Positions 55,401 through 63,899 of a stretch of 64,000 bases of DNA are shown here, one piece after another. Every line of letters begins with the position of its first letter. The stretch's first letter is position 1. The DNA comes from an uncultured Bacteroidota bacterium (GTDB lineage: Bacteria; Bacteroidota; Bacteroidia; Bacteroidales; F082). Location: assembly GCA_913055825.1 (NCBI GenBank), contig CAJXKB010000002.1, forward strand, positions 33,535-97,534, given 5' to 3'. Below the pieces are notes generated by a model. It did no database searches. It saw only the letters and a program-made list of their open reading frames with translations, and had not been told where the DNA came from. A program made the position numbers and the translations under genes.

Positions 55401-57106
55401 CAGGTAAGGCTGCTTGTGGTATCTCCTGTGTTCCAGTTATATTGGTAGCCGGTGCCTGTGGGCGCACGTAATATCAAACTGTCTCCTATTTGCATACTGG
55501 TATCGTTACCAAGAGAAACTACCGGACAAGAAAGAAGATTCACGTGTATGGAATCGGAAGCAATGTTGCCATGTTTGCTGGTTACTTTTAGTAATACGGT
55601 TTCGCTTTGCTCAGGAAACAGCTCAATATTTTGGCTGGTTCCCAAAATGGTATTATTATCCGATTTTTTCCATTCATAGGATTGCATTCCGTCAGGTCCT
55701 TTTAATGAAATACCATTTCCTTCACATAAACTGGTATCATTTCCTAAATTAATCGGATTACAAAAAAAATCGTCATAGGATAAAGTCCAGTTGCTTTGAT
55801 CCAAGCCGCAAAGTTTTTTCTGTAGTGTAATTTTCTGTTGTCCTGCCGGCAACATTTGTACATAATCCATGGCCACCAATCCGGTGTATTGTGATGGGTT
55901 GTTAACAGCCAGGGTAGTCATTGAATCAGCCATCTCCGATACTGTATAAAATTTTCTGCCCTGCCATGAAAGGTTTACCAATGCCGTATCTTTTCCAACA
56001 CCTGCAAAGCTGAAAGTGTTGGTGCCATAAACCTGAATATTGCTAATACTTTTATCAGCTGTAATGTTTAGGCTTAGTGCATATTGTAAACGATCGGTGG
56101 GGATGTTTCCCGAAAAGGAAATTTTTAATTTGTTATTTTTCTGTACGGTATTTATTTGTGTGGCTTGTTTTACGGCAAGATAATCCAGTATTTCATCATC
56201 AGGTGCAATTAAAATATCATCCAGACCGGCTTGTCCGTAGGTTTGATATATCTGAAATAATTCCTGTAAAAAAGAACCTGGGACGGCATGCATTCCCGAT
56301 AAAAACCACTTGTGAATTCCAAGTTTACTATCCGCGTAAAGCGCATCAGCAGTTGATTTAAAACCGGTTTGAATAAATGAGCGATTTAATGTTACTCTTT
56401 TTAACCAGTTAATTGTGTCGCTTTCAACATCGAAGCCATCGGCTCCATATCCTATCCAGCTATTATCCTGACCTTGGTTCACTGCTGAATGGTATTGATT
56501 TTTAGTAAGATAATCTACATATGTTACGACATTATTAGGAATTACGAAAGTTTTGAATAAGATAGAATCTGATATCTTTTTTGCGGCATAACTTTGGGTT
56601 CGCTTAAATGCATAATCAATAATTGCAGAAGAACTAACATTTGGATTATCAAATAGACCATGGTTTTCGATTCCCCATCCATGGTGATAAAGTGTTTTTA
56701 AATTAGTCCATGTTAACTTTCCGTTGTCATGCCATGGATCATCCGGATTTAGAAGATCGGTAAAATTAGCGGCAAAAATATAAATGGCACTCGACATTTT
56801 AAAAGAAATGGCATTTCCACAACCATCGGAATAAAACATTCCCGGATTGTTATTTATCCCTTCAAAAGCCGGATAAACCTGATTAAAAATATCCGACAAA
56901 GCATCATCTTCCTGAAAGCTCATGGCAAAAGCTTTGTTGTATTTTAAAGGTGCTTTTTGTACGCTAAAGTGGGTGGGAGTATCACTAAAAGTAACCACCA
57001 CCGAATCTACTCCCACCTGTCGTGTATCTTGTGCGTGTGCCGGCAAGATGGTAATAATCGGCAAAAGCCATAAAATTAACGATATATGTTTAGTTAACCT
57101 GTTCAT
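52466..57106 (-). CDS. Giant T9SS surface protein, deacetylase-like N-terminal domain plus repeated Ig/PKD-like modules
   Basis: A 1546-residue protein with a signal peptide (ending LPAHAQ). The N-terminal domain of about 350 residues (LKYNKAFAMSFQEDDALSD, then HHGWGIENHGLFD) resembles a polysaccharide deacetylase fold but lacks the usual TFDDG and His pair. Repeated modules follow; a unit of about 235 residues (starting at or near FLKSDTSFCAGSCIVL, with LGNDT, then KACNxxGCSxxDSTYV) occurs about three times, with degenerate copies before and after. A type A T9SS sorting domain ends the protein (VFPNPNKGIFSINWP, LKQGLYLIHF). It is likely a long stalk-like adhesin or a glycan-binding surface protein. 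It is 15 bp from porP on the same strand. Confidence 0.8.
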   Translation of the reverse strand: MNRLTKHISLILWLLPIITILPAHAQDTRQVGVDSVVVTFSDTPTHFSVQKAPLKYNKAFAMSFQEDDALSDIFNQVYPAFEGINNNPGMFYSDGCGNAISFKMSSAIYIFAANFTDLLNPDDPWHDNGKLTWTNLKTLYHHGWGIENHGLFDNPNVSSSAIIDYAFKRTQSYAAKKISDSILFKTFVIPNNVVTYVDYLTKNQYHSAVNQGQDNSWIGYGADGFDVESDTINWLKRVTLNRSFIQTGFKSTADALYADSKLGIHKWFLSGMHAVPGSFLQELFQIYQTYGQAGLDDILIAPDDEILDYLAVKQATQINTVQKNNKLKISFSGNIPTDRLQYALSLNITADKSISNIQVYGTNTFSFAGVGKDTALVNLSWQGRKFYTVSEMADSMTTLAVNNPSQYTGLVAMDYVQMLPAGQQKITLQKKLCGLDQSNWTLSYDDFFCNPINLGNDTSLCEGNGISLKGPDGMQSYEWKKSDNNTILGTSQNIELFPEQSETVLLKVTSKHGNIASDSIHVNLLSCPVVSLGNDTSMQIGDSLILRAPTGTGYQYNWNTGDTTSSLTCKSTQPDTLSYSVQVVNANHCQSEDTIRVITYKLLDVPVVVAVYDTIKINQGAGVTVQAETYLGTTFVWRHDSISDTTTVGEYTFYPDKSVKVYVKACNTDGCSEKDSTYVEVMTQPVPTGFLKSDTSFCAGSCIVLNGPDNMQSYEWQNKDNNTYVSSDQYIQVCPKKSETLSLKIVTLAGDTTVDSIHLNLLPTPNVNLGNDTTITIGDSLTLLAPTGTGYQYLWNNGDTTQSVVCSSSVPDTLIYSVEVNNSFGCTDEDTIRVFTYDFNRIPIVSTTYDTIEINPGDSAKIEATTDVGNMFAWKYKTTVDVTEKGSFTFSPAKSVMVYVKACNDFGCSEYDSTYVWVFTGLTDFLKSDTSFCAGSCIVLKGPDNMQSYNWRTTDDNTFLSSDQYIEVCPANSETVSLQIITLQGDTATDSIHLNVLPSPTVNLGNDTSITVNDSLILKAPVGNGFSYLWNTGETAQSIVCHSSTPDTLFYSVNVSNSYGCQDEDTIRVITYKPLGKPLVFATFDTLTIALGDSATVKAKTDDGTIFAWRHNQSVDITSNGNFTFYPEKSLMVYVKACNVAGCSKEDSTFVKVVPVPPDFMRNDTTICAGSCLTIYGPNNMKSYKWETSYTDTIISEQDSLIVCPEQSTTYFLSIVDKANRLLKDSVRISTQAAPDAQIQYTSKRACINSTITLSATDGYHYQWLPSGDTTQSIQYLVSDTSKVYLKVTNDLGCTNSDSLTIYALPMPKMSISGLLPSYCSNDQSVVLTGKPNGGEFSGPGINGNVFFPNLAGPGLHTLYYTVSNEGQCTASDSASTFIYGPIPKINLHPADTTLLDGGMVTYDAGSGFSDYYWTTGDTTQIVHIFYSDFPNGTDTITVIGLAGACTSVGNAVIHFGEPTGLSEFYDNNILVFPNPNKGIFSINWPASNEKIIFSLTDITGHLIMQKEIPRGESQLKLALPGLKQGLYLIHFQSERGFWIKKVMIR

Positions 57107-57121
57107 TATTTACCCTCAAAA

Positions 57122-58117
57122 TTAATAATCCATTATCCATGGCCTGCTGCGTTCATATTTTCTATGTCGTTTTATCCTTGATCTCCCGTTACGGTTCCGG
57201 CCTTTCTTTTCAAAATAGTTACTTCCCTGCATTCCCAACCGGAATGATAAAGTAATTTCGTGGGTGCCGCCGGAAATATGGCTGGCACCGGCAATACCTG
57301 TTTCATAAGCGTAATTAAACAAAATTCCCCCTGCAATGTAACCCCCAATATTGATGGCAACTATCCCCGAATTACGATATGTTATTCCCGACCAGAATTG
57401 TTGATTAAAAATTGCCATGCTGGAAACTTCGGCCAGTAAAGGTTCATTTTTTGTTTTTCTGACAACCGAAGAACCCAGAATTTGCCAATGATCTGTCAGG
57501 TAAAAAAGATTGGAAACATGGAAAAGAAGTTCTCTTTGCATATTGAAATCGGGAGTTGTCGTATTAGGAATTTTATTGTCGGTAAAAGCATTTGGGAAAG
57601 CAAAGCCTATATTTAAATCGTTCCAATTATAGTCAATTCCAAATCCCGCATTAAAAACACTTCCGTTTACTGTGCTTCGACCCTGGAAAAGTGGGTCGTT
57701 GGGATCGAAACCTGTGGCATTGGCCACATTAAAACTATTTTGGAAATAGTTTCCCCAAACACCAAAAAACAGTTGTTGGTTATCACCGGTTTGCAAAATA
57801 TATGAATAACTGATGCTGGCCTTAAAAGTGGAAAAAGCTCCCGTTTTGTCAGAATATATTTCGCCGCCTAACCACATTTTGTCCTGATAAATTGAAGCAA
57901 AACCATTAATACGAAAAGTTTTTGGGCCTTCCGGGATATTTACCCATTCGCGGCGATAATTCAGATGTATCTCGGCATATCCAAAATAGCCGGCCATGGC
58001 AGGATTAAGTGCATAAGGATTGAAAAGATACTGCGTAGTCAAAGGAAACTGCTGGGCATGAAGCGTGCCACCAACCAAGGTTACGAAAAGAATAATATGG
58101 AGTAGCAATTTCTTCAT
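57122..58117 (-). CDS. PorP/SprF family type IX secretion system outer membrane protein
   Basis: A 331-residue outer-membrane beta-barrel protein. The signal peptide ends LHAQ and is followed by the family signature FPLTTQYLFNPYALNPAMAGYFGYAEIHLNYRREWVN. The strand pattern continues to FEKKGRNRNGRSRI, and the tail is basic. PorP/SprF proteins associate with specific T9SS cargo such as SprB that carry type B sorting domains. The start overlaps the stop of the upstream type B cargo gene by one base (TAATG), so the two are translationally coupled and probably function as a pair. Confidence 0.93.
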   Translation of the reverse strand: MKKLLLHIILFVTLVGGTLHAQQFPLTTQYLFNPYALNPAMAGYFGYAEIHLNYRREWVNIPEGPKTFRINGFASIYQDKMWLGGEIYSDKTGAFSTFKASISYSYILQTGDNQQLFFGVWGNYFQNSFNVANATGFDPNDPLFQGRSTVNGSVFNAGFGIDYNWNDLNIGFAFPNAFTDNKIPNTTTPDFNMQRELLFHVSNLFYLTDHWQILGSSVVRKTKNEPLLAEVSSMAIFNQQFWSGITYRNSGIVAINIGGYIAGGILFNYAYETGIAGASHISGGTHEITLSFRLGMQGSNYFEKKGRNRNGRSRIKRHRKYERSRPWIMDY

Positions 58118-60960
58118 TAGCGCAATATGCTTATAGTTCCGGTAAAAAGTTTTCCCGTGGCATCTTTTATCACAAAATAATACGTTCCATTGGGCAAGGG
58201 GTTGCCGTTGTAATCTCCTTTCCAGTCGTTATTGTATTGGCTGGTTTCAAAAACTGCCCTTCCGGCACGGTTGTAAATTGTCAGGCTAACAGGCTGGGTA
58301 ATGTCGGGACTGTCCACCACAAATTTGTCATTGTAACCATCCCCGTTTGGGGTGAAGACGGGCATAACTTGCGTGGGTGTGGTAACTGTTCCGCCACTGC
58401 CCCCACCACCGCCGGAAGATGATCCTGAAAAAGCACCATAAAATTTTGTAAAACCGGGACATACATTTATGTATCCCGTTACCTGAAAATGCCCCGTTGT
58501 TTTGAGATAATAATCGGCTCCATAAGAATTTCCAGGCCATACAATTGAGTCGTAAATGGATGGATTATCTAATTTTAAATAGGCACTGTCGCCCCGGCTA
58601 AATTTCACTGTGTCATCAAAATAAACCTGACTATTGTCTTTACGCCGGAGCGAAAGGGTTGGATTTTCGTAAATGCTGATTGGTTTTGTCAGCGAGTCGG
58701 TACAGCCAAACGAAGAAGTAACAATGAGTGTAACCTCATAATTGCCCGGGCGGTAATTGTGATAGGCGTAAACATTGGGCCGAAGTTCTGACTGGTTATC
58801 TCCGTATTTCCATAAACGGGAGGCGGCTTTCCCAACTTTTATTTCAGTGCTGTCCAGAAAGTTTGTACTACTGTTGGGTGAGCAAATGCCATTAAACGAA
58901 AATTTTACCACTGGAAAATCGCCAACCGGAACCTGATGGATTTTAATCTTAATAGCTCCCGAAAGATAATTAAGCCGCATGCCTACGAGATGTATTCCGG
59001 GTTGTGAAAAAACAGTATGCACAGTGTCACCAACCGTATCAGTAAACTTTCCGTTCATATTTAAATCCCATTGTACACTGAGCAGGCTGTCGGTTGATGT
59101 CGATAAATTAATTAAGGTGGTGGTATCACCCAAACAAACAGTGTCGTATTGGTAATCAGTTAAATAATGATAATTCGGAACTACAAAAAAGTGCTGGTTA
59201 ACAAAACAGCCATTATCCGAGCTTACTTTTACCGAATAAGACAGATTGCGGATTGGGGTTATTTGTATGGATGTGTCAGTGCTGCCGTTGGACCATTGGT
59301 ATTGATAGCCACCGCTTACCCATAATAATGTATCGGCTCCCGGTGGTGTGATTAGTGTGTCAGGCGAATGCTCAAAAACAGGAATGGGATTCACAATGAC
59401 CATGGTGGTGTCAATACCTGTTTTGTCTTTGTCGGTAGTTACTTCAACCGAATACTTCTGGTTATGAGAGGGGACAACCTGAATACTTTGTGTGGTATCG
59501 CCGGTATTCCACAAATAATGTTTCATTCCTTCAGGGGCAATTAGTGTAGCCGTATCGCCGAGGCAAATTGTGTCGGCAGGTACGGTAAAATGATAACTAC
59601 AGTAAACTTTCAGCTCAGGCCTGTTAAGATCACACAATGCTTCTTTGTATTTTATCAGGCTGTCATGATTTTGAATGGCATCTACATAATCAGAGGCAAT
59701 CAGGCTGGTGAATTTAGTGTTGGCGTTGTCGGGGTTGTCTTTTACCAATTGAATATATTTGGCGGCATCAACTTCGGCCGAATCAATAATTTGTCCGTTC
59801 CATTTCAGGTTGATTAAAGCCGTATCGCCATGTATGGTGTAATTAGAACCGCTGGCGCCTTTTATTTTGATGTTGTTTATGGCTTCATTTGCATTAATAA
59901 CAATGGTTAGGCTGTAGTATCGAAAATTTGTAGGGATATCACTTCCCGAAAAAGTTAGCACAAGTGTGTTGCCAAGGGGTACTTGTTGCATGGTAATTTT
60001 TTTGCGGAGTACCAGGTATTCAAAAACTTCACGTGATGAGGCTACCCAGATATTATCACTTCCTTCAGCTCCGTAAGTTTGTGCAATTTGATTCATTTGG
60101 GTTTTGAAACTGTCGAAACTAATATCCGGCGATACGCCAAAACGGTTTACAAAATAGGTGCCTAACCAATGGTTGCCGTTTTTACTGTTGTCGGCCATGT
60201 TGCGAACGTTTTGAAAAAGGTTGCCATCTATACGTGTACGTTTAAATGTACGTTGGGAAATAGGGGTAACATAGATGATATTATTTACCGGGTTGGGAAG
60301 ATCCTGGCTGTTATCATCAAAAAAAGACAAATAGCCGGCTTCTTTGGCAGGAAGCAGTTGGTCTTCGCCACCCGCAGGAAGCATGTAAGTATCCATGCTA
60401 ATTCCACCGGGTGTTAAAGCAGCAGTCTTTTTACGTGTATAGCTTTCATTACGCAGGACCTCGTATTCTTGAAGATAACTTATGGTCGGAATCTGAAAAC
60501 CTTTGTTATCCAAACAAAATTGCTCATTCCACAGAAAACCAAGTTCATCCCAGGTTAAATAATTGCCGCCTGTTTCGTGAAGATCTTTCCCGTTGTACAA
60601 ACATGAATGACTAATGCCCATTTTAAATGAAACATTATTGCCTGTTCCGTCGGTATAAAACAGGCCGGGATTACCTTCTTTTCCGGTAAAATATGGATAA
60701 ACTTTATTGTACACGTCCGCCCCGTCGTTGTCCATTTGCAGTATCAATGCAAAATCTTTGTTGTATTTCAGCCATGCTTTGTTGGCAGTTACTGAAGTGG
60801 GAACACCGGAAAAAGTAACTGTAACCCGGATGTCCTGAAGACGTTCTTCCTGAGTATGTGCAGCTTTGGGCATAACAAATGCCAAAAAGACAAAAAACAT
60901 CCAAACCAAATCGGGCGTATTATATGTTTTGATTTTCACTATGGTTGAAAAAAATTGCAT
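58117..60960 (-). CDS. T9SS surface protein with type B (gliding-motility-associated) sorting domain
   Basis: A 947-residue exported protein; the hydrophobic signal segment is preceded by a short basic lead (MQFFSTIVKIKTYNTPDLVW). The N-terminal domain (LKYNKDFALILQMDNDGADVYNKVYPYF, through about residue 370) is a paralogue of that in the 1546-residue protein and resembles a degenerate polysaccharide deacetylase. Ig/PKD-like modules follow with DTICLGDTATLIAPEG and YLWNTGDTTQSI. The C-terminus is the CHU_C/type B domain (VMPVFTPNGDGYNDKFVVD, LTIYNRAGRAVFET, WKGDYNGNPLPNGTYYFVI). With the downstream PorP/SprF it forms the usual cargo-partner pair. It is not SprB itself, which is far larger, but belongs to the same system. 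Confidence 0.85.
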   Translation of the reverse strand: MQFFSTIVKIKTYNTPDLVWMFFVFLAFVMPKAAHTQEERLQDIRVTVTFSGVPTSVTANKAWLKYNKDFALILQMDNDGADVYNKVYPYFTGKEGNPGLFYTDGTGNNVSFKMGISHSCLYNGKDLHETGGNYLTWDELGFLWNEQFCLDNKGFQIPTISYLQEYEVLRNESYTRKKTAALTPGGISMDTYMLPAGGEDQLLPAKEAGYLSFFDDNSQDLPNPVNNIIYVTPISQRTFKRTRIDGNLFQNVRNMADNSKNGNHWLGTYFVNRFGVSPDISFDSFKTQMNQIAQTYGAEGSDNIWVASSREVFEYLVLRKKITMQQVPLGNTLVLTFSGSDIPTNFRYYSLTIVINANEAINNIKIKGASGSNYTIHGDTALINLKWNGQIIDSAEVDAAKYIQLVKDNPDNANTKFTSLIASDYVDAIQNHDSLIKYKEALCDLNRPELKVYCSYHFTVPADTICLGDTATLIAPEGMKHYLWNTGDTTQSIQVVPSHNQKYSVEVTTDKDKTGIDTTMVIVNPIPVFEHSPDTLITPPGADTLLWVSGGYQYQWSNGSTDTSIQITPIRNLSYSVKVSSDNGCFVNQHFFVVPNYHYLTDYQYDTVCLGDTTTLINLSTSTDSLLSVQWDLNMNGKFTDTVGDTVHTVFSQPGIHLVGMRLNYLSGAIKIKIHQVPVGDFPVVKFSFNGICSPNSSTNFLDSTEIKVGKAASRLWKYGDNQSELRPNVYAYHNYRPGNYEVTLIVTSSFGCTDSLTKPISIYENPTLSLRRKDNSQVYFDDTVKFSRGDSAYLKLDNPSIYDSIVWPGNSYGADYYLKTTGHFQVTGYINVCPGFTKFYGAFSGSSSGGGGGSGGTVTTPTQVMPVFTPNGDGYNDKFVVDSPDITQPVSLTIYNRAGRAVFETSQYNNDWKGDYNGNPLPNGTYYFVIKDATGKLFTGTISILR

Positions 60961-61105
60961 AGAAAGTAAAAATATCAGATTTAATCGATGTTTGAGCAGT
61001 TAATGGCAATAATTTTTAAACAACTTATCAAATTATTTTTTTTTGATTTTTACGATTATTTCTCTTGATGAAAGAGATTCATTAAATTTGAAAAAAATTA
61101 TTATC

Positions 61106-63679
61106 ATGCGAAATCGTTTTTTGTTCATGGGGGTATTTGTCCTGTTGCTGGGCTTTTTTTCCTGTCAAATACCATCGGGCAGTTTTGTGCCGGATAAAGG
61201 GGTTTCAAAAAAACTAAATGACCTACGTAAAAATAACCTGACCAAAGTAGTTTATGATTTGCATTTTGTGATTCCCGAAAAGAAATCCCAATCCGTAACC
61301 GGCAGGTTAAGGCTTTCGTTTTCAAGAAAAAATTCTACCAGGCCCCTTGTGCTTGATTTTCAAAATCCTTCTTCATCCATCAAAAAAGTAAGGGTGAATG
61401 GAAAAAAAGCGACTTATCAATGGCAAAATGGCCATATCCTGATTCCGTCCGAAAAGCTGAAGTCTTCTGTAAATAAGGTTTCTATAGATTTTATCGCCGG
61501 TGATCAGGCACTTAACCGTAATGACGATTTTTTATATACCCTTTTTGTTCCCGATAGGGCGTCCACGGCTTTTCCCTGTTTTGACCAGCCTGATTTGAAA
61601 GCGATATTTCATCTTACTTTGTCCATTCCTTCCGGATGGGTGGCCGTTGCCAATGGAAAAGCTTTGTCGGAAGTGCGGCAGGGTGCAACAAAAATAATTA
61701 AGTTTAAGCCTACAAAGCCCATTTCCACCTACCTTTTTTCATTTGTGGCCGGCAAATTTAAGGTGGCATCCAAAGTGATTGATGGCCGGCATTTAAAAAT
61801 GTATTACCGTGAAACGGATACTGCAAAAGTAAATCGAAACCTTGATGATGTGTTTAAGCTGGAAGCCCATGCCATTGCCTGGATGGAAAATTATACAAGT
61901 ATTCCTTACCCTTTCGGGAAGTTTGATTTTGTGCTAATCCCGGCTTTTCAGTACAGCGGCATGGAGCATCCCGGGGCGGTTTTGTATCGTGCTTCACGTG
62001 TGTTTTTGGACCAGTCGGCTACACAATCACAGAAACTTTTTCGTGCCAGCTTAATAGCCCACGAAACAGCACATATGTGGTTTGGCGATTTGGTAACCAT
62101 GAAATGGTTTGATGATGTTTGGCTAAAAGAAGTTTTTGCCAATTTTATGGCGGCTAAAATTTCGCAGCCTGCTTTCCCCGAAATTAATCATGCATTACGG
62201 TTTCTTATTGATCATTATCCGGCTGCTTATGCAGTGGACCGTACAGAAGGTGCAAACCCGATTAAACAAACGTTGCCCAATTTGAAAATGGCCGGCATGC
62301 TTTACGGCGCAATTATCTACCACAAAGCGCCCATTGTAATGATGAAGTTGGAGGATATGCTTGGAAAAGATAAAATGCGCGAAGGGTTGCGGACTTACTT
62401 AGAGCGATACAGTTATTCAAATGCCGATTGGGATGATCTGATTGCGATTTTGGATAAAAAGACAACTGCCGATTTAAAATCGTGGAGCCGGGTTTGGGTG
62501 AAGGAAGCCGGGATGCCGCATTATGACATTACGGAAAAAGATGGCCATTTTATCCTTCGGCAAACAGATCCGCAACAAAAAGGCCGTATTTGGCCGCAGC
62601 AATTTCACTATCTGGCCCGGGCAGGCAATACTGTGGATACGGGCCTGGTTTTTAACCAACAATCACAACAACAGCTTGTTGTTCCTCATCCGGATTCGCT
62701 GTTGTTTTTAAATGCCGATGGCAAAGCTTATGGCTTTTTCAGGATGGGCCCGGAGATGCAAAATTTTGTCGAGAGTCCCCGTTTCCGGAAACTTACAGCG
62801 ATTCAGCGGGCAGCTGCCTATATAAGCATCTGGGAAAACATGCAAAATGAGGTGCTGCAACCCGAAACTGTACAGTTGTTGTTTGAAACAGCTTTAAATC
62901 ACGAAAAGGTGGAACAAAACCTGGGCTTGTTATTGGCATATTATCCAAAATTATTTTGGCGTTTCACAAAAGATGAAAACCGGCCTAAGGTAGCAGCACG
63001 AATGGAACCCTTGCTATGGGATAAAATGCTCAAAGCTCCAACTTCATCTTTAAAAGCTTCTTTTTATCATGCCTGGTTGGTTACGGCCCTTTCAAAAAGT
63101 GCAATGAAAAAAATGTTGAATTTGTGGCGGGGCAGGTTGCAAATAGAAGGGCTTCCTGTTTCGGAGAATAATCGTGTTAAATTGAGTTACGAATTAGCGG
63201 TACGCATTGGAATAAAAAACAGTGAATTCATTCCAAAAGATATTTTAGCGCAGCAATTGAAACAAACAAAAAATCCTGATAAGAAAAAAGAAATTGCTTT
63301 TGTTGCTCCTGCCCTAAGTGAAGATGCCGCTATCCGGTCCGGTTTTTTCGAAAAGCTTAAGGAACCCCGGATGCGTGAACATGAACCCTGGGTGATAACG
63401 GCTTTATCCTATCTGCACCATCCGTTGCGTGCCCGTAGTGCGGAAAAATATATCATGCCTTCGTTGGAGATGTTACCCGAAATTCAACAAACAGGTGATA
63501 TTTTCTTTCCCAAATCGTGGTTAGACGCTACTTTTTATGGCCACCACTCGCCGAAAGCCGTACGTATTATCCATAAGTTTCTTGAAAAGAACCGTGATAT
63601 TAACCCGAAACTTCGGCAAAAAATATTGCAGTCGGCTGATCCTGTGTTGCGTGCCGATAGAATTTTATATGGAAAATAG
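61106..63679 (+). CDS. M1 family zinc aminopeptidase, lipoprotein
   Basis: An 857-residue gluzincin. ATG 61106 gives a lipoprotein signal peptide (MRNRFLFMGVFVLLLGFFSC, Cys20); the longer open frame from 61043 lacks one. The beta-sandwich N-terminal domain contains FCFDQPDLKAIFHLTL-like segments. The exopeptidase motif reads YSGMEHPG (usually GAMEN or GGMEN). The zinc site HETAH is at residues 319-323 with Glu342 as third ligand (WLKEVFANF). An M1 C-terminal helical domain of about 400 residues follows. It should be anchored in the periplasm or at the outer membrane and remove N-terminal residues from peptides. It stands alone, with the tRNA-Asn gene after it. Confidence 0.9.
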   Translation: MRNRFLFMGVFVLLLGFFSCQIPSGSFVPDKGVSKKLNDLRKNNLTKVVYDLHFVIPEKKSQSVTGRLRLSFSRKNSTRPLVLDFQNPSSSIKKVRVNGKKATYQWQNGHILIPSEKLKSSVNKVSIDFIAGDQALNRNDDFLYTLFVPDRASTAFPCFDQPDLKAIFHLTLSIPSGWVAVANGKALSEVRQGATKIIKFKPTKPISTYLFSFVAGKFKVASKVIDGRHLKMYYRETDTAKVNRNLDDVFKLEAHAIAWMENYTSIPYPFGKFDFVLIPAFQYSGMEHPGAVLYRASRVFLDQSATQSQKLFRASLIAHETAHMWFGDLVTMKWFDDVWLKEVFANFMAAKISQPAFPEINHALRFLIDHYPAAYAVDRTEGANPIKQTLPNLKMAGMLYGAIIYHKAPIVMMKLEDMLGKDKMREGLRTYLERYSYSNADWDDLIAILDKKTTADLKSWSRVWVKEAGMPHYDITEKDGHFILRQTDPQQKGRIWPQQFHYLARAGNTVDTGLVFNQQSQQQLVVPHPDSLLFLNADGKAYGFFRMGPEMQNFVESPRFRKLTAIQRAAAYISIWENMQNEVLQPETVQLLFETALNHEKVEQNLGLLLAYYPKLFWRFTKDENRPKVAARMEPLLWDKMLKAPTSSLKASFYHAWLVTALSKSAMKKMLNLWRGRLQIEGLPVSENNRVKLSYELAVRIGIKNSEFIPKDILAQQLKQTKNPDKKKEIAFVAPALSEDAAIRSGFFEKLKEPRMREHEPWVITALSYLHHPLRARSAEKYIMPSLEMLPEIQQTGDIFFPKSWLDATFYGHHSPKAVRIIHKFLEKNRDINPKLRQKILQSADPVLRADRILYGK

Positions 63680-63704
63680 CCGGAAATTTTTTTTGCAGAA
63701 ATTA

Positions 63705-63734
63705 TTTGCAAATAAAAATTATTCTCTATCTTTG
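63705..63734 (+). promoter_or_regulatory. Bacteroidota promoter (TTTG-N18-TATCTTTG) for tRNA-Asn
   Basis: TTTG at 63705-63708 is followed after 18 bp by TATCTTTG at 63727-63734, a close match to the consensus. The box ends 20 bp before the tRNA. Confidence 0.7.
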
Positions 63735-63754
63735 CCGCCTCAATTAAGAGAAAC

Positions 63755-63828
63755 GCCTCCATAGCTCAGTTGGTTAGAGCATCTGACTGTTAATCAGAGG
63801 GTCCTAGGTTCAAGTCCTGGTGGGGGCG
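63755..63828 (+). tRNA. tRNA-Asn (anticodon GTT)
   Basis: A full cloverleaf can be drawn. The acceptor stem is GCCTCCA (63755-63761) with TGGGGGC (63821-63827), including one T-G wobble. The D arm lies in GCTCAGTTGGTTAGAGC. The anticodon arm TCTGA-CTGTTAA-TCAGA has anticodon GTT. The T arm is CTAGG-TTCAAGT-CCTGG. The discriminator is G63828, and the CCA end is not encoded. Length is 74 nt. Confidence 0.97.
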
Positions 63829-63830
63829 CA

Positions 63831-63860
63831 AAAATCCGGTTCGGAAGGGCCGGATTTTTT
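63831..63860 (+). terminator. Rho-independent terminator of tRNA-Asn
   Basis: The stem AAAATCCGG (63831-63839) and CCGGATTTT (63850-63858) with a 10-base loop is followed by a T-run, directly after the tRNA. Confidence 0.85.
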
Positions 63861-63899
63861 GTATTATGACATTTGGATTAAAATCTAAATGAGCCGGGG

